Assembly (NCBI GenBank): GCA_036406675.1
Contig: DASXAO010000172.1
Coordinates: 1-64,000, forward strand
DNA: 64,000 nt
Direction: 5' to 3'
Origin: SCGC-AG-212-J23 sp036406675
Lineage (GTDB): Bacteria > Pseudomonadota > Gammaproteobacteria > Burkholderiales > SG8-39
The position numbers were made by a program, and so were the translations under genes. Under the pieces are notes generated by a model, which saw nothing but the letters and a program-made list of their open reading frames with translations, searched no databases and had not been told where the DNA came from. Every line of letters starts with the position of its first letter. The first letter of the stretch is position 1. Positions 37,496 to 46,138 of this stretch are shown here, piece after piece.

Positions 37496-38334
37496 TGAAA
37501 CCTAAGGGACTAGGCCGGGGTCTGGACGCGCTTCTCGGGACCGACACCGCCGCGCCGCGCGACACGCTGGCGACGCTTCCGGTCGGACGCATTCGCCCGG
37601 GCAAGTACCAGCCGAGGACCAAGATGGACCAGCAGGCGCTGGCGGAGCTTGCGGCGTCGATCCGCTCGCAAGGCCTGATGCAGCCCCTGCTCGTCAGGCC
37701 GGTCGACCGCGAGCGCTACGAGCTCATCGCGGGAGAGCGCCGGTGGCGCGCCGCGCAGATGGCGGGGCTGGAGGAGGTCCCGGTGCTGGTGCGCGACGTG
37801 CCTGACGAGGCGGCGCTCGCCCTTTCGCTGATCGAGAACATTCAGCGCGAGAACCTGAACCCGATGGAGGAGGCGGCAGGGATTCAGCGCCTGATCGACG
37901 AATTCAAGATGACGCACGAGCAGGCGGCCGACGCCGTCGGCCGCTCGCGCACCGCCACCACGAACCTGCTGCGGCTGCTGAAGCTCGCGCGGCCGGTGCA
38001 GGAGATGGTGATGGAAGGCGCGCTCGACATGGGGCACGCGCGCGCGCTGCTGGCGCTCGATCCCGCGCGCCAGATCGAGGCCGCGCACCGCATCGCCGCG
38101 AAGGCCCTGTCGGTGCGCGAGGCCGAGGCCCTGGTGCAATCGAGCGTGCGCGGCAAGGCGTCCCAGAAGGGCGCCCCGAAGCGCGACCGCGACCTCGAGC
38201 GCCTGGAAGAGGAGCTGTCCGCAAGTCTCGGCACCACGGTCGAGATCCGGGCGGCGAAGAAGGGCAGCGGCAAGCTCCTCGTTCACTATTCGAGCCTCGA
38301 CCACCTGGAGGAGCTGCTCAAAAAGCTGCGTTGA
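37492..38334 (+). CDS. parB: chromosome-partitioning protein ParB (Spo0J)
   Basis: A parS-binding CTPase clamp, 280 residues. The N-terminal KPKGLGRGLDALLG segment is the ParA-stimulating tail. The CTP-binding boxes are LMQPLLVRP and ELIAGERRWRAAQMAG, with ENIQRENLNPMEEA as the third. A helix-turn-helix domain (EQAADAVGRSRTATTNLLRL) reads parS, and the C-terminal ~45 residues form the dimerisation domain. Its ATG overlaps the parA stop. The nearest parS-like pair is at 34200-34254. Confidence 0.97.
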   Translation: MMKPKGLGRGLDALLGTDTAAPRDTLATLPVGRIRPGKYQPRTKMDQQALAELAASIRSQGLMQPLLVRPVDRERYELIAGERRWRAAQMAGLEEVPVLVRDVPDEAALALSLIENIQRENLNPMEEAAGIQRLIDEFKMTHEQAADAVGRSRTATTNLLRLLKLARPVQEMVMEGALDMGHARALLALDPARQIEAAHRIAAKALSVREAEALVQSSVRGKASQKGAPKRDRDLERLEEELSASLGTTVEIRAAKKGSGKLLVHYSSLDHLEELLKKLR

Positions 38335-38762
38335 TGCGTTATACTTTTGCGGATTTGCCGGGCGCGAAACCGGGCGCAGAAAACGCCAACGCCATGCTTC
38401 GCGCCTTGCGCAGACCGATACGCACCGTTCTCATGTGGCAGGTCGCAGCCACGGCCGTGATGGCCCTGGTTGCGGGGCTCGTGGCCGACATGCCGGGCGC
38501 GCTATCGGCGGCCGCCGGCGGCGGCGTCAGCATTCTCGCCGGCCTGGCGTCCGCGTTCGTGGCTTCGCTGAGCAGCGCGAAGTCCGCAGGGGGGGTTCTA
38601 GCTGGCGCGCTGAGGGCCGAAGCGGTCAAGCTCGGCCTCGCGTTGCTCCTGCTGTGGCTCGTGCTCGCGAACTACGAACAGGCGGTGGTTGCCGTCGTTC
38701 TCGGCGCGTTTGTCGCGACGATGCTGATTTTTTCGATGGCGTTCTTTGTGCGCGAGTACTGA
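38334..38762 (+). CDS. atpI: ATP synthase subunit I
   Basis: A small membrane protein with four helices that assists c-ring assembly or Mg2+ supply; up to 142 residues. Recognised by position at the head of atpBEFHAGDC and by hydrophobic topology with Gly-rich helix 2. Two starts are possible: ATG 38334, overlapping the parB stop (TGATG), and ATG 38394, which removes a non-conserved 20-residue leader. A TATACT at 38340-38345 looks like a -10 and would initiate near 38352, favouring 38394 for the atp transcript, although no good -35 is visible. Confidence 0.85.
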   Translation: MRYTFADLPGAKPGAENANAMLRALRRPIRTVLMWQVAATAVMALVAGLVADMPGALSAAAGGGVSILAGLASAFVASLSSAKSAGGVLAGALRAEAVKLGLALLLLWLVLANYEQAVVAVVLGAFVATMLIFSMAFFVREY

Positions 38763-38777
38763 CCCATTCCGCATGGC

Positions 38778-38790
38778 ACCTTGGTCCAAT
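38778..38790. repeat. 13-bp motif upstream of atpB, also found after atpC
   Basis: ACCTTGGTCCAAT occurs here, in the 105-bp atpI-atpB gap, and identically at 45398-45410 just after atpC. Both copies are followed within 30 bp by TTTGCTC. The rest of the gap holds only a short GC hairpin near 38800-38812. Confidence 0.7.
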
Positions 38791-38867
38791 TTGCTCGGAC
38801 GCCCGGGGGGCGTAAGGTTCGGCGTCTCGGCGCCGGTCCCTGGGCGCAAATACTGACGTAATCAACG

Positions 38868-39692
38868 ATGGCCGCAGGCAACGAACTCACTCCGTCGGAG
38901 TACATCCAGCATCACCTCAGCTTCTTCAACAAGCCGCTCGGCGAGGGCGGCTTCTGGTCGCTCAACGTCGATTCGATCGCGGTGTCGATCCTGCTCGGCC
39001 TGATCGGCATGGGGTTCATCTGGTGGGTGGTGCGCAGCGCGACCTCCGGCGTGCCGGGCAGGCGCCAGGCTTTCGTCGAGCTGCTGATCGATTTCGTAGA
39101 CGAGCAGGCCAAGGGGATTTTTCAGCACGGCGATCGCCACCGCTTCGTCGCGCCGCTCGCGCTGACGGTGTTCGTGTGGGTGCTGCTGATGAACGCGATG
39201 GATTTCCTGCCCGCCGACCTGGTCGCCAAGCTCACGCACCACATCTCCGAGCACGGGTTCCACTACGTGCCCACGGCGGACGTGAACACCACATTCGCGC
39301 TGTCGATCTCGGTGCTGGTCCTGACGATCGTGTTCGCGGTCGCGGTGAAGGGCGTGGGCGGCTGGCTGCACGAGCTGTTCTTCGCCCCGTTCGGCTCGCA
39401 TCCGCTGCTGATTCCGGCCAACTTCCTGTTCCAACTGGTCGAGTACACGTCGAAGACGCTGTCGCACTCGCTGCGCCTGTTCGGCAACATGTACGCCGGC
39501 GAGATCCTGTTCCTGCTGCTGTGGCTGTGGGCGGCGAACAGCTTCCAGGGCGACTACGGGCTGGGCTGGCTCGCGACGGTGGTCCTCGGACTGGGCTGGG
39601 CCATCTTCCACATCCTGATCGTCGTGCTGCAGGCCTACATCTTCATGATGCTCACCATCGTGTACGTGTCGATGGCGCACGAGCACCACTAA
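38868..39692 (+). CDS. atpB: ATP synthase F0 subunit a
   Basis: The stator membrane subunit that lines the proton half-channels, 274 residues. The essential Arg lies in HSLRLFGNMYAGEILF, and the C-terminal helix with AIFHILIVVLQAYIFMMLTIVYV is typical. It begins TPSEYIQHHLSF, the betaproteobacterial N-terminus that faces the periplasm. It is separated from atpI by 105 bp. Confidence 0.97.
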   Translation: MAAGNELTPSEYIQHHLSFFNKPLGEGGFWSLNVDSIAVSILLGLIGMGFIWWVVRSATSGVPGRRQAFVELLIDFVDEQAKGIFQHGDRHRFVAPLALTVFVWVLLMNAMDFLPADLVAKLTHHISEHGFHYVPTADVNTTFALSISVLVLTIVFAVAVKGVGGWLHELFFAPFGSHPLLIPANFLFQLVEYTSKTLSHSLRLFGNMYAGEILFLLLWLWAANSFQGDYGLGWLATVVLGLGWAIFHILIVVLQAYIFMMLTIVYVSMAHEHH

Positions 39693-39731
39693 CGCCAAAT
39701 TCGTCACTCGCTCCGAAAGGGAAAATCACAA

Positions 39732-40004
39732 ATGGACAAGCTACAACTCCTCGCCATGGTGCAGGCCTACACCGGGATCGGCGTCGGCCTCATGATCGGC
39801 CTGGGCGCGGCCGGCGCCTGCATCGGCGTGGGCATCATGTGCAGCCGCTTCCTGGAGGCGGCCGCGCGCCAGCCGGAGCTCACCAACTCGCTCCAGGGCA
39901 AGGTGTTCCTGCTGCTCGGCCTGATCGACGCCTCGTTCATCATCGGCCTGGGCATCGCGATGTTCTTTGCCTTCGCCAATCCGCTCGCAACGGCGTTCCG
40001 CTAG
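39732..40004 (+). CDS. atpE: ATP synthase F0 subunit c
   Basis: The c-ring protomer, 90 residues, two membrane helices. The first has the Gly-rich GLMIGLGAAGACIGVGIM packing motif. The second has the ion-carrying carboxylate Asp in LGLIDASFIIGLGIAM. No sodium-binding Gln/Glu-Ser/Thr signature is present, so it is a proton-type ring. A GAAAGGGA sequence ends about 7 nt before the ATG, a strong ribosome-binding site suited to the high copy number of this subunit. Confidence 0.97.
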   Translation: MDKLQLLAMVQAYTGIGVGLMIGLGAAGACIGVGIMCSRFLEAAARQPELTNSLQGKVFLLLGLIDASFIIGLGIAMFFAFANPLATAFR

Positions 40005-40021
40005 GCGTCCGCCGAGGTTCC

Positions 40022-40492
40022 ATGAACATCACCGCGACACTGTTTGCCCAGGCGGCGGTCTTCGCGCTGTTTATCGCCTTCACGGTGAAGCTCATCTGGC
40101 CGTTCATGCTGCGGGCGATCGAGGTGCGGCAGAAGACCATCGCCGACGGGCTCGCCGCGGCGGAGCAGGGGCGCCGCTCGCTCGAGACCTCGACGCGGCA
40201 GGCCGAGGAGGCGCTGGCGCAGGCGCGCGGCCGCGCCGCCGAGATCCTGTCGCAGGCCGAAAAGCGGGCCGCGCAGCTGATCGACGAGGCGCGCAACTCG
40301 GCGAAGGAAGAGGGCAACCGCGAGAAGGCGGCGGCGAAAGCCGAGATCGCGCAGGAGCTCACGCGCGCGCGCGAGCAGCTGCGCGACCACGTGGCCTCGC
40401 TCGCGGTGGCGGGCGCAGAGAAGATCCTGCGGCGCGAGGTCGACGCGAAAGCGCACGCCGAGCTCCTGGACTCGATCAAGAAGCAACTTTGA
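40022..40492 (+). CDS. atpF: ATP synthase F0 subunit b
   Basis: The peripheral-stalk subunit, 156 residues: one N-terminal membrane helix (LFAQAAVFALFIAFTVKLIWPFM) and a long charged, Ala-rich helix (about 30-130) that dimerises as a right-handed coiled coil, closing with VAGAEKILRREVDAKAH that contacts subunit delta. It starts at ATG 40022, 17 bp after atpE, and ends 7 bp before atpH. Confidence 0.96.
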   Translation: MNITATLFAQAAVFALFIAFTVKLIWPFMLRAIEVRQKTIADGLAAAEQGRRSLETSTRQAEEALAQARGRAAEILSQAEKRAAQLIDEARNSAKEEGNREKAAAKAEIAQELTRAREQLRDHVASLAVAGAEKILRREVDAKAHAELLDSIKKQL

Positions 40493-40499
40493 AACAGCG

Positions 40500-41036
40500 A
40501 TGGCGGAACCCAGCACCGTAGCCCGTCCGTACGCCGAAGCGGCCTTCAAGCTCGCCGACGCCGACCACGCCCTCGGCAGATGGTCCGAGACGCTGCACGC
40601 GCTCGCGCTGGTCGCCGCCGACGAGCGCATGCGCCAGGCGATCTCCGACCCCAACCTCTCCGCCGCGCAAGTGGCCGGAATGTTCATCGCCGTGCTTTCC
40701 GGCAAGCTCGACGGCGCGGGCGAGAACTTCGTCCGCGTGCTGGCAGACAACGGCCGCCTGGAGCTGCTTCCCGAGATCCAGACGCAGTTCGAGGCGCTTA
40801 AGAACGAGCGCGAGGGCGTGGTCGAGGCGCAGGTGCATTCGGCCTTCGAGCTCTCCGCCGCGCAGGTCGCCGACCTGCAGAGCCGCCTCGAGAAGCGCAC
40901 CGGGCGCAAGGTGACCACGCAGGTCCATGTCGACAAGGACCTGATCGGCGGCGTGAAGCTCGTGCTGGGCGACAAGGTGATCGACGGCTCCGCGCGCGCC
41001 CAGCTTGCCGCGCTCGAGACCGCACTCAAAGCATAA
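40500..41036 (+). CDS. atpH: ATP synthase F1 subunit delta
   Basis: Joins the peripheral stalk to the top of F1; 178 residues. The N-terminal helical domain begins STVARPYAEAAFKLA, the family hallmark, and the C-terminal strand region has DKDLIGGVKLVLGDKVIDGS. Length and order between atpF and atpA are standard. Confidence 0.96.
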   Translation: MAEPSTVARPYAEAAFKLADADHALGRWSETLHALALVAADERMRQAISDPNLSAAQVAGMFIAVLSGKLDGAGENFVRVLADNGRLELLPEIQTQFEALKNEREGVVEAQVHSAFELSAAQVADLQSRLEKRTGRKVTTQVHVDKDLIGGVKLVLGDKVIDGSARAQLAALETALKA

Positions 41037-41061
41037 GAAGCGAGACGCTTAAGGAGCTTTC

Positions 41062-42609
41062 ATGCAACTCAACCCTTCCGAAATCTCGGAGCTCATCAAG
41101 AGCCGCATCCAGAACCTCGACGCCGGCGCGCGCATGCGCACGCAGGGCACCGTGGTGTCGGTGACCGACGGCATCTGCCGCATCCACGGCCTTTCGGACG
41201 TGATGCAGGGCGAGATGCTGGAGTTCCCGAAGAACACCTTCGGCCTGGCGCTCAACCTCGAGCGCGACTCGGTCGGCGCGGTGATCTTGGGCGAGTACCA
41301 GCACATTACCGAGGGCGACATCGTCAAGACCACCGGCAAGATCCTGTCGGTGCCGATCGGTCCCGAGCTCCTCGGGCGGGTGGTCAATTCGCTCGGCCAG
41401 CCGATCGACGGCAAAGGGCCGATCAACGCCAAGGAGACCGACGTCATCGAGAAGGTCGCGCCCGGCGTGGTGTGGAGGAAGTCGGTGGCGCAGCCGGTGC
41501 AGACCGGGCTGAAAGCGATCGACTCCATGGTGCCGGTCGGCCGCGGCCAGCGCGAGCTCATCATCGGCGACCGCCAGACCGGCAAGACCGCGGTGGCGGT
41601 CGACACCATCATCAACCAGAAGGGCAAGGACCTCTTCTGCGTCTACGTCGCGATCGGTCAGAAAGCGTCGACCATCGCCAACGTGGTGCGCAAGCTCGAG
41701 GAGCACGGGGCGATGGCGTACACCATCATCGTCGCGGCTTCGGCCTCTGAGTCTGCCGCCATGCAGTACATCGCGCCCTACTCGGGCTGCACCATGGGCG
41801 AATACTTCCGCGACCGCGGCCAGGACGCGCTCATCATCTACGACGACCTCACCAAGCAGGCCTGGGCTTACCGCCAGGTGTCGCTGCTCCTGCGCCGGCC
41901 GCCGGGCCGCGAGGCGTACCCGGGCGACGTGTTCTACCTGCACTCGCGGCTGCTGGAGCGCGGCGCGCGCGTGAACGAGGAGTACGTCGAGCGCTTCACC
42001 AACGGAAAAGTGAAGGGCAAGACCGGCTCGCTCACCGCGCTGCCCATCATCGAGACGCAGGCGGGCGACGTGACCGCCTTCGTGCCGACCAACGTCATCT
42101 CGATCACCGACGGCCAGATCTTCCTGGAGACGGATCTGTTCAACGCCGGCATCCGCCCCGCGATCAACGCGGGTATCTCGGTGTCGCGGGTGGGCGGCGC
42201 CGCGCAGACCAAGGTCATGAAGAGGAAAGACACCGGCGGCGGCGTGCGCCTCGCGCTCGCGCAGTACCGCGAGCTCGCCGCGTTCGCGCAGTTCGCCTCC
42301 GACCTCGACCAGGCCACGCGCAAGCAGCTCGACCGCGGCCGCGTCGTCACCGAGCTGATGAAGCAGCCGCAGTACCAGCCGCTGCAGGTCTGGGAGATGG
42401 CGCTCACGCTGTTCTCGGTGAACAACGGCTACTTCGACGACATCGACGTCAAGAAGGCGTTGAGCGCGGAGAAGTCGATGCGCGATTACCTCAAGGGCAA
42501 GTACGCGGCGCTCGTCAAGACCATGGAGGACAAGAAGGATCTCTCCGCCGACGACGAGAAGGCGCTCAAGGCCGCCATCGAGGACTGGAAAAAGAACGGC
42601 AGCTTCTGA
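41062..42609 (+). CDS. atpA: ATP synthase F1 subunit alpha
   Basis: The non-catalytic nucleotide-binding subunit, 515 residues. P-loop GDRQTGKTAVAVDTI, the LRRPPGREAYPGDVFYLHSR segment including the alpha-subunit signature region, and the C-terminal helical domain ending WKKNGSF. The N-terminus LNPSEISELIKSRI is the delta-binding helix. AAGGAG sits 9 nt before the ATG. Confidence 0.98.
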   Translation: MQLNPSEISELIKSRIQNLDAGARMRTQGTVVSVTDGICRIHGLSDVMQGEMLEFPKNTFGLALNLERDSVGAVILGEYQHITEGDIVKTTGKILSVPIGPELLGRVVNSLGQPIDGKGPINAKETDVIEKVAPGVVWRKSVAQPVQTGLKAIDSMVPVGRGQRELIIGDRQTGKTAVAVDTIINQKGKDLFCVYVAIGQKASTIANVVRKLEEHGAMAYTIIVAASASESAAMQYIAPYSGCTMGEYFRDRGQDALIIYDDLTKQAWAYRQVSLLLRRPPGREAYPGDVFYLHSRLLERGARVNEEYVERFTNGKVKGKTGSLTALPIIETQAGDVTAFVPTNVISITDGQIFLETDLFNAGIRPAINAGISVSRVGGAAQTKVMKRKDTGGGVRLALAQYRELAAFAQFASDLDQATRKQLDRGRVVTELMKQPQYQPLQVWEMALTLFSVNNGYFDDIDVKKALSAEKSMRDYLKGKYAALVKTMEDKKDLSADDEKALKAAIEDWKKNGSF

Positions 42610-42621
42610 CCGACCTGAATC

Positions 42622-43485
42622 ATGCCCGGCACCAAAGAAATCAGGCTGAAGATCCGGAGTGTGCAAAACACCCGCAAGATCACCAAGGCGATGGAGATGG
42701 TCGCCGCCTCCAAGATGAGGAAGGCGCAGGAGCGCATGCGGCACGCGCGCCCCTATGGCGAAAAGATCCGCAACGTCGCGGCGCATATCTCGCACGCCAC
42801 CCCAGAGTACCGGCATCCCTTCCTGGTGGACCGCGACAGCGTGAAACGCGTCGGGATCATCGTGGTCACCACCGACAAAGGGTTGTGCGGAGCGCTCAAT
42901 ACGAACCTCCTGCGCATGGTGCTTTCCGAGTACAAGGGCTTGCAGGCGCAGGGCGAGGAAATCGATGTCTGTGCCCTCGGCTCCAAGGGCGTGGGGTTCA
43001 TGCAGCGCCTCGGCGCGAAAATCGTCTCGCAGGCCGTGCAGCTCGGCGATTTCCCGCACATGGAGCGGCTGATCGGCGCGCTCAAGGTGATGCTCGACGC
43101 CTACATGTCGGAGCGCTTCGACCGCCTGTTGATCGGCTACAACCGCTTCGTCAACACGATGAAGCAGGAGCCGGTGATCGAGCAGCTCCTGCCGCTCTCC
43201 GGAGAGCGCCTGGGCGCGCCGGAGACAGTGTGGGACTACATCTACGAGCCCGAAGCGCGAACCGTGCTCGACCAGGTCATGTTGCGCTACATCGAGGCGC
43301 TGATCTACCAGGCGGTGGCCGAGAACATGGCCTGCGAGCAGTCCGCGCGCATGGTGGCGATGAAGGCGGCCTCGGACAACGCCGACACCCTGATCGACGA
43401 GCTGACGCTCATCTACAACAAGAACCGGCAGGCCGGTATCACCAAGGAAATCTCGGAAATCGTAGGCGGCGCGGCCGCCGTCTGA
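42622..43485 (+). CDS. atpG: ATP synthase F1 subunit gamma
   Basis: The rotating central shaft, 287 residues. The N-terminal helix GTKEIRLKIRSVQNTRKITK and C-terminal helix YNKNRQAGITKEISEIV form the coiled coil that turns inside alpha3beta3. The globular part has TTDKGLCGALNTNLLR. It is separated from atpA by 12 bp. Confidence 0.97.
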   Translation: MPGTKEIRLKIRSVQNTRKITKAMEMVAASKMRKAQERMRHARPYGEKIRNVAAHISHATPEYRHPFLVDRDSVKRVGIIVVTTDKGLCGALNTNLLRMVLSEYKGLQAQGEEIDVCALGSKGVGFMQRLGAKIVSQAVQLGDFPHMERLIGALKVMLDAYMSERFDRLLIGYNRFVNTMKQEPVIEQLLPLSGERLGAPETVWDYIYEPEARTVLDQVMLRYIEALIYQAVAENMACEQSARMVAMKAASDNADTLIDELTLIYNKNRQAGITKEISEIVGGAAAV

Positions 43486-43518
43486 TGGACAAGGACTGAA
43501 AGGGCACGAAACAGAACC

Positions 43519-44955
43519 ATGGCAGAAGCTCAAGTGACCGGAACCATAGTGCAGTGCATCGGCGCGGTGATCGACATCCAGTTCCCGCGCGAGGCCCTGC
43601 CCAACGTCTACGACGCGCTGCTCCTCGAGGACTCGGGCGAGAAGAGCTTCGCCGAGAAGGGGCTCACTTTCGAGGTCGAGCAGCAGCTCGGCGACGGCAT
43701 CGTGCGCTGCATTACCATGGGCTCGGCCGACGGTCTGCGCCGCGGCATGAAGGTGAAAAACACCGGGGCGCCGATCTCCGTGCCGGTGGGCAAGGCGACC
43801 CTCGGGCGCATCATGGACGTGCTCGGCAGGCCGATCGACGAGGGCGGCCCGATCAAGACGCAGGAGCGCCGCTCGATCCACCAGGCGGCGCCCAAGTTCG
43901 ACGAGCTCTCGCCTTCGGTGGAGCTGCTCGAGACGGGCATCAAGGTGATCGACCTCATCTGCCCGTTCGCCAAGGGCGGCAAGATCGGCCTCTTCGGCGG
44001 CGCCGGGGTCGGCAAGACCGTGACGATGCTCGAGCTCATCAACAACATCGCCACCAAGCACGGCGGCCAGTCGGTGTTCGCCGGCGTGGGCGAGAGGACG
44101 CGCGAGGGCAACGACTTTTACCACGAGATGATCGAGGCCGAGGTCATCAAGACCGAGAAGCTCGAGGACTCCAAGGTATCGATGGTGTTCGGTCAGATGA
44201 ACGAGCCGCCGGGCAACCGGCTGCGCGTGGGCCTCACCGGCCTCACCATGGCCGAAGCGTTCCGCGACGAGGGCCGCGACATCCTGCTCTTCATCGACAA
44301 CATCTACCGCTTCACGCTCGCCGGAACCGAAGTGTCGGCGCTGCTCGGGCGCATGCCCTCGGCGGTGGGCTACCAGCCCACCCTCGCCGAGGAGATGGGC
44401 AAGCTCCAGGAGCGCATCACCTCGACCAAAGTCGGCTCGATCACGTCGATCCAGGCGGTGTACGTGCCGGCCGACGACCTGACCGATCCGAGCCCGGCGA
44501 CCACCTTCGGCCACCTCGACGCCACGGTGGTGCTGTCCCGCGACATCGCCGCGCTCGGCATCTACCCGGCGGTGGATCCGCTCGACTCCACCTCGCGCCA
44601 GGTCGACCCCAACACCATCGGCGAGGACCACTACAACACCACGCGCGCGGTGCAGGCGACCTTGCAGCGCTACAAGGAGCTGCGCGACATCATCGCGATC
44701 CTCGGCATGGACGAGCTCTCGCCCGAAGACAAGCTTGCCGTGGCGCGCGCGCGCAAGATCCAGCGCTTCCTATCGCAGCCGTTCACGGTGGCGCAGAACT
44801 TCACCGGCACGCCGGGCAAGTACGTGTCGCTGAAGGACACGATCAAAGGCTTCAAGATGATCGTCAACGGCGAGTGCGACGCGCTGCCCGAGCAGGCGTT
44901 CTACATGGTGGGCACCATCGAAGAAGCGCAGGAAAAAGCGAAGACGCTCCAGTAG
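43519..44955 (+). CDS. atpD: ATP synthase F1 subunit beta
   Basis: The catalytic subunit, 478 residues. P-loop GGAGVGKTVTMLELI, catalytic Glu in GVGERTREGNDFY, Walker B ILLFIDNIYRFT, and the DELSEED-type segment reads DELSPEDK near residue 394, which couples to gamma. ALLGRMPSAVGYQPTL is the beta signature region. The gap to atpC is 2 bp. Confidence 0.98.
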   Translation: MAEAQVTGTIVQCIGAVIDIQFPREALPNVYDALLLEDSGEKSFAEKGLTFEVEQQLGDGIVRCITMGSADGLRRGMKVKNTGAPISVPVGKATLGRIMDVLGRPIDEGGPIKTQERRSIHQAAPKFDELSPSVELLETGIKVIDLICPFAKGGKIGLFGGAGVGKTVTMLELINNIATKHGGQSVFAGVGERTREGNDFYHEMIEAEVIKTEKLEDSKVSMVFGQMNEPPGNRLRVGLTGLTMAEAFRDEGRDILLFIDNIYRFTLAGTEVSALLGRMPSAVGYQPTLAEEMGKLQERITSTKVGSITSIQAVYVPADDLTDPSPATTFGHLDATVVLSRDIAALGIYPAVDPLDSTSRQVDPNTIGEDHYNTTRAVQATLQRYKELRDIIAILGMDELSPEDKLAVARARKIQRFLSQPFTVAQNFTGTPGKYVSLKDTIKGFKMIVNGECDALPEQAFYMVGTIEEAQEKAKTLQ

Positions 44956-44957
44956 AG

Positions 44958-45380
44958 ATGGCAAACGCGACCATCCACGTCGACGTGGTGAGCGCCGAGG
45001 AATCGATCTTCTCCGGCGAGGCGGAGTTCGTCGTGCTGCCGGGCGAGGCGGGCGAGCTCGGCATCTACCCGCGCCATACTCCGCTCATCACGCGCATCAA
45101 GCCGGGCGCGGTGCGCATCGTTCCCGCGGGCGGCGGCGAGGAGCAGCTCATTTTCGTCAACGGCGGCATCATCGAGGTCCAGCCCAAGGTGATCACGGTG
45201 CTCGCCGATACTGCGATCCGCGGCCACGACCTCGACGAAGCCAAGGCGGCCGAGGCCTTGCGGGCGGCGGAAGAAGCCCGCCGTACCGCCAGGACCAACG
45301 AGGAGCAGGCGATCGCCGAGGCCTCGATCTCGAACATGGCGGCGCAGCTGGCGGCGATCCGCAAGCTGCGCAAGCGCTAG
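44958..45380 (+). CDS. atpC: ATP synthase F1 subunit epsilon
   Basis: Central-stalk subunit and intrinsic inhibitor, 140 residues. The N-terminal beta-sandwich has HVDVVSAEESIFSGEAEFV and GELGIYPRHTPL; the C-terminal Ala/Glu/Arg-rich helices (about 90-140) form the inhibitory arm. It closes an intact nine-gene atp operon. Confidence 0.96.
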   Translation: MANATIHVDVVSAEESIFSGEAEFVVLPGEAGELGIYPRHTPLITRIKPGAVRIVPAGGGEEQLIFVNGGIIEVQPKVITVLADTAIRGHDLDEAKAAEALRAAEEARRTARTNEEQAIAEASISNMAAQLAAIRKLRKR

Positions 45381-45392
45381 CTGCGGCGGGTC

Positions 45393-45410
45393 ATTGGACC
45401 TTGGTCCAAT
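45393..45410. repeat. perfect 8-bp inverted repeat after atpC
   Basis: ATTGGACC (45393-45400) and GGTCCAAT (45403-45410) are perfect inverted repeats 2 bp apart. There is no T-run and the loop is too small for a normal terminator, so a dimeric protein-binding site is more likely. Its right half repeats the motif at 38778-38790, and TTTGCTCCAAT follows at 45426-45436. Confidence 0.7.
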
Positions 45411-45455
45411 GGCGGCGGCGGAGGATTTGCTCCAATGTGAGCCGTCGAGACCGAC

Positions 45456-45701
45456 ATGAACCTTTGGATCGGCAACATCGCGCCGGAAGTCACCGACGAG
45501 GAGCTCATCGAGTTCGTCGTCAAGTACGGTTGCCCGCGCCCGGCGCGCATCGAGCGCGTGCCCGGCGACGGCACCCGGCCGGCCGCGGTGCTCGCGTTCG
45601 GGACGGAGGCAAGCAACATGGTCTCCAAGGCGCAGCTGCGCCTGAACGGCATGTATTGGAAGGGCAGGCAACTGCTCGTGCAGACGGTCGTTCAGCATTG
45701 A
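45456..45701 (+). CDS. small RRM-fold RNA-binding protein
   Basis: An 81-residue protein that looks like a single RNA-recognition motif: LWIGNIAPEVTDEELIEFV matches RNP2 and helix 1, and RPAAVLAFGTEASNMVSKAQ is a degenerate RNP1 (one of the usual aromatics replaced) with helix 2. The end KGRQLLVQTVVQ is the last strand. Similar small RRM proteins in proteobacteria are probable RNA chaperones; target RNAs are unknown. It stands alone after the atp operon. The 208 bp after it (45702-45909) contain no gene or clear structure I can name beyond a small CTACA/TGTAG hairpin. Confidence 0.7.
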   Translation: MNLWIGNIAPEVTDEELIEFVVKYGCPRPARIERVPGDGTRPAAVLAFGTEASNMVSKAQLRLNGMYWKGRQLLVQTVVQH

Positions 45702-45909
45702 GCGCGTTCTCTCAAGAAACGTGCGCAAGGGCGTGGGAGGAACAGGAAAATCGCGAGTCGGACGCAGGCGCGAAGTCGCTCCAGCTCTACAGATGTAGTC
45801 GGCCGTCGACTTGCGCGGCTGGGATAGTCCGGCGAGACTAATCGCACACGCAATGCCGCACGGCGGTGTTTGGAAGAATGAGGCGGGTCAGCGTAGGAGC
45901 GGAAACCGC

Positions 45910-46089
45910 ATGAAACACATCCTCGATTCCTCGTTCCGGTACAAGCCGAGCTTCGACACCGACGTGCGCAGGACCTTCGAGCGCGTGCGCAAGCAGCAGG
46001 CGCAGGCGCGCGAACAGTCGAAGGCGGGCCCGGAAGTTCGCGTCAAGGTGCTCCAGCTCGAGCAGGTAAAGAAAGCAAGCTCCTCCTAG
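45910..46089 (+). CDS. small hypothetical protein, 59 residues
   Basis: Not a family I recognise. The ATG at 45910 is preceded by AGGAG (45895-45899), and codon use is like the neighbours. The protein starts MKHILDSSFRYKPSFDTDV and continues with a charged, Gln/Arg/Lys-rich helical stretch, no membrane segment, no cysteines, predicted net basic. The frame is open 33 codons upstream, but those residues read as random sequence. It lies 49 bp before glpD. It could be a small nucleic-acid- or ribosome-associated protein, but nothing shows this. Confidence 0.6.
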   Translation: MKHILDSSFRYKPSFDTDVRRTFERVRKQQAQAREQSKAGPEVRVKVLQLEQVKKASSS

Positions 46090-46114
46090 CGAGCGGCAGT
46101 TCGGCGGTCGAGGC

Positions 46115-46138
46115 GGCGGCGCGCTATAGTGCGCCGCC
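46115..46138 (+). promoter_or_regulatory. glpD -10 element inside a perfect palindromic frame
   Basis: GGCGGCGC (46115-46122) and GCGCCGCC (46131-46138) are perfect inverted repeats flanking GCTATAGT, which contains a TATAGT -10 (46125-46130). The glpD ATG follows immediately at 46139, 8 nt after the -10, predicting a leaderless or near-leaderless mRNA. A repressor bound to this palindrome would cover the -10. Confidence 0.5.

Noticed and set aside
41026..44631. 1201-codon open frame antisense to atpA-atpG-atpD
   Set aside because: Spans three genes and their gaps, has a composition typical of antisense frames in GC-rich DNA, and no recognisable domain. Length alone is not evidence here.
45393..45410. 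Palindrome after atpC as the atp operon terminator
   Set aside because: Loop of 2 bp and no T-run; it does not fit an intrinsic terminator.
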